From contig CM059584.1 of the NCBI GenBank assembly GCA_030407085.1, forward strand, positions 7,192,001-7,256,000: DNA of 64,000 nt, given 5' to 3'. This document shows positions 63,596 to 64,000 of this stretch, one piece after another. Positions within the stretch are counted from its first letter, which is position 1. Each line of letters opens with the position of its first letter. The stretch is from Trichopria drosophilae (Eukaryota > Arthropoda > Insecta > Hymenoptera > Diapriidae). Below the pieces are notes generated by a model. It had not been told where the DNA came from, made no database searches, and saw nothing but the letters and a program-made list of their open reading frames with translations. The position numbers and the translations under genes are program-made.

Positions 63596-63708
63596 GTGAG
63601 TTATTATTTGGATTATGGACGTACTTTGCAATAATCGGTCTTTTTATGGCGAGTATTAAATATTTCATCATTCAACTTAAATGTAAGACGACTTTAGTAA
63701 ATACGTAA
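63596..63708 (+). CDS. Possible terminal exon encoding a hydrophobic segment
   Basis: After a good acceptor (TTTCTGTTTCAG) two bases complete a codon and 36 codons stay open to TAA. They read ELLFGLWTYFAIIGLFMASI, then KYFIIQLKCKTTLVNT. The first 28 residues would make one membrane helix with a following basic tail. An internal GTAAGA at 63682 could instead be a donor, making this an internal exon. I do not recognise the family. In such A+T-rich DNA an open run of this length with hydrophobic composition can arise by chance, so the call is tentative. Confidence 0.22.
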
Positions 63709-63734
63709 AAAGAAAATGTTCTTAAAATCAGACT

Positions 63735-64000
63735 CAATTCAACACAATCCGAGATTTATTTAGACAGTTACTTAATCCGGACAAATCCGGGCGATATATA
63801 GATTTAAAAATCATATATAGATTTATATCCGTTGGAATCCGACTTAATCCTACCTATCCAGAAGTTATTCGATGGATTCAAATCCTGCTGAATCCGAATT
63901 AATCCGACCCATTCCGAACTTATTAAAATAGTGTTAATCCTGCTGAATCTGACCTATTCCGAAATCATTCGATTCATTTAAATCCTGCTGAATCCAACTT
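63735..64000. repeat. Tandem AATCCGA-type repeat running off the right edge
   Basis: AATCCTGCTGAATCC or a one-base variant occurs at 63881, 63936 and 63981. Between copies are related AATCCGAC, CCTATTCCGA and TTATTCGAT blocks. Spacing of 55 and 45 bases shows unequal units. The array continues beyond the window. Confidence 0.8.

Overview
The window looks like nuclear DNA of an insect, probably a hymenopteran. It is strongly A+T-rich, genes are sparse and split by introns, and transposon debris is abundant. Its two recognisable genes are animal genes with canonical GT..AG introns. The hymenopteran placement is inference from the innexin sequence and the repeat style. No bacterial, phage or viral gene organisation was seen.

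Genes. (1) Plus strand: three consecutive in-phase exons of a dedicator-of-cytokinesis (DOCK) Rac/Rap GEF, at 3501-3584, 11684-11877 and 25493-25641. They encode the N-terminal SH3 domain and the start of the following helical region. Residue pattern fits the DOCK3/DOCK4 (Drosophila sponge) branch best. The initiator exon should lie left of the window; the rest of this very large protein lies right of 25641, in exons I could not find. (2) Minus strand: a complete innexin-3 (inx3) coding region in four exons, 31670 down to 27404, giving a 397-residue gap-junction protein. If the DOCK gene continues rightward, inx3 is nested antisense in one of its introns. (3) Low-confidence candidate: a short open segment after a good splice acceptor at 63596, encoding a hydrophobic stretch.

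Repeats dominate the rest. Four elements are flanked by TTAA with matching inverted ends (1589-1975, 19306-19678, 19683-20014, 47990-48563); the middle two sit head to tail and share one TTAA. Three Tc1/mariner-like MITE families have TA flanks and CAGT-type ends (12241-12470 and 49086-49351; 26550-26813; 39048-39270). A Tc1 element at 22985-23765 keeps only a broken transposase N-terminus. Long fold-back elements occur at 12507-13810, 39896-40526, 44770-45523 and 60159-60973, the last nested inside an older inverted-repeat element (about 59765-61190). A non-LTR retrotransposon reverse-transcriptase fragment lies at 62500-62952. Tandem arrays lie at 4329-4890, 38625-39420 and 63735-64000.

Region by region: 1-3500 holds old repeats, one TTAA element and a GC-rich island. 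3501-25641 is the DOCK exon region with 8.1-kb and 13.6-kb introns full of repeats. 25642-31690 is a TA-flanked MITE and inx3. 31691-48600 is intron or intergenic DNA with GC-rich islands (35.8-36.6 kb, 46.9-47.65 kb), a 10-bp minisatellite and fold-backs. 48600-64000 is very A+T-rich with a tRNA-Tyr-like fragment, nested fold-backs, the RT fragment and a tandem repeat running off the right edge.
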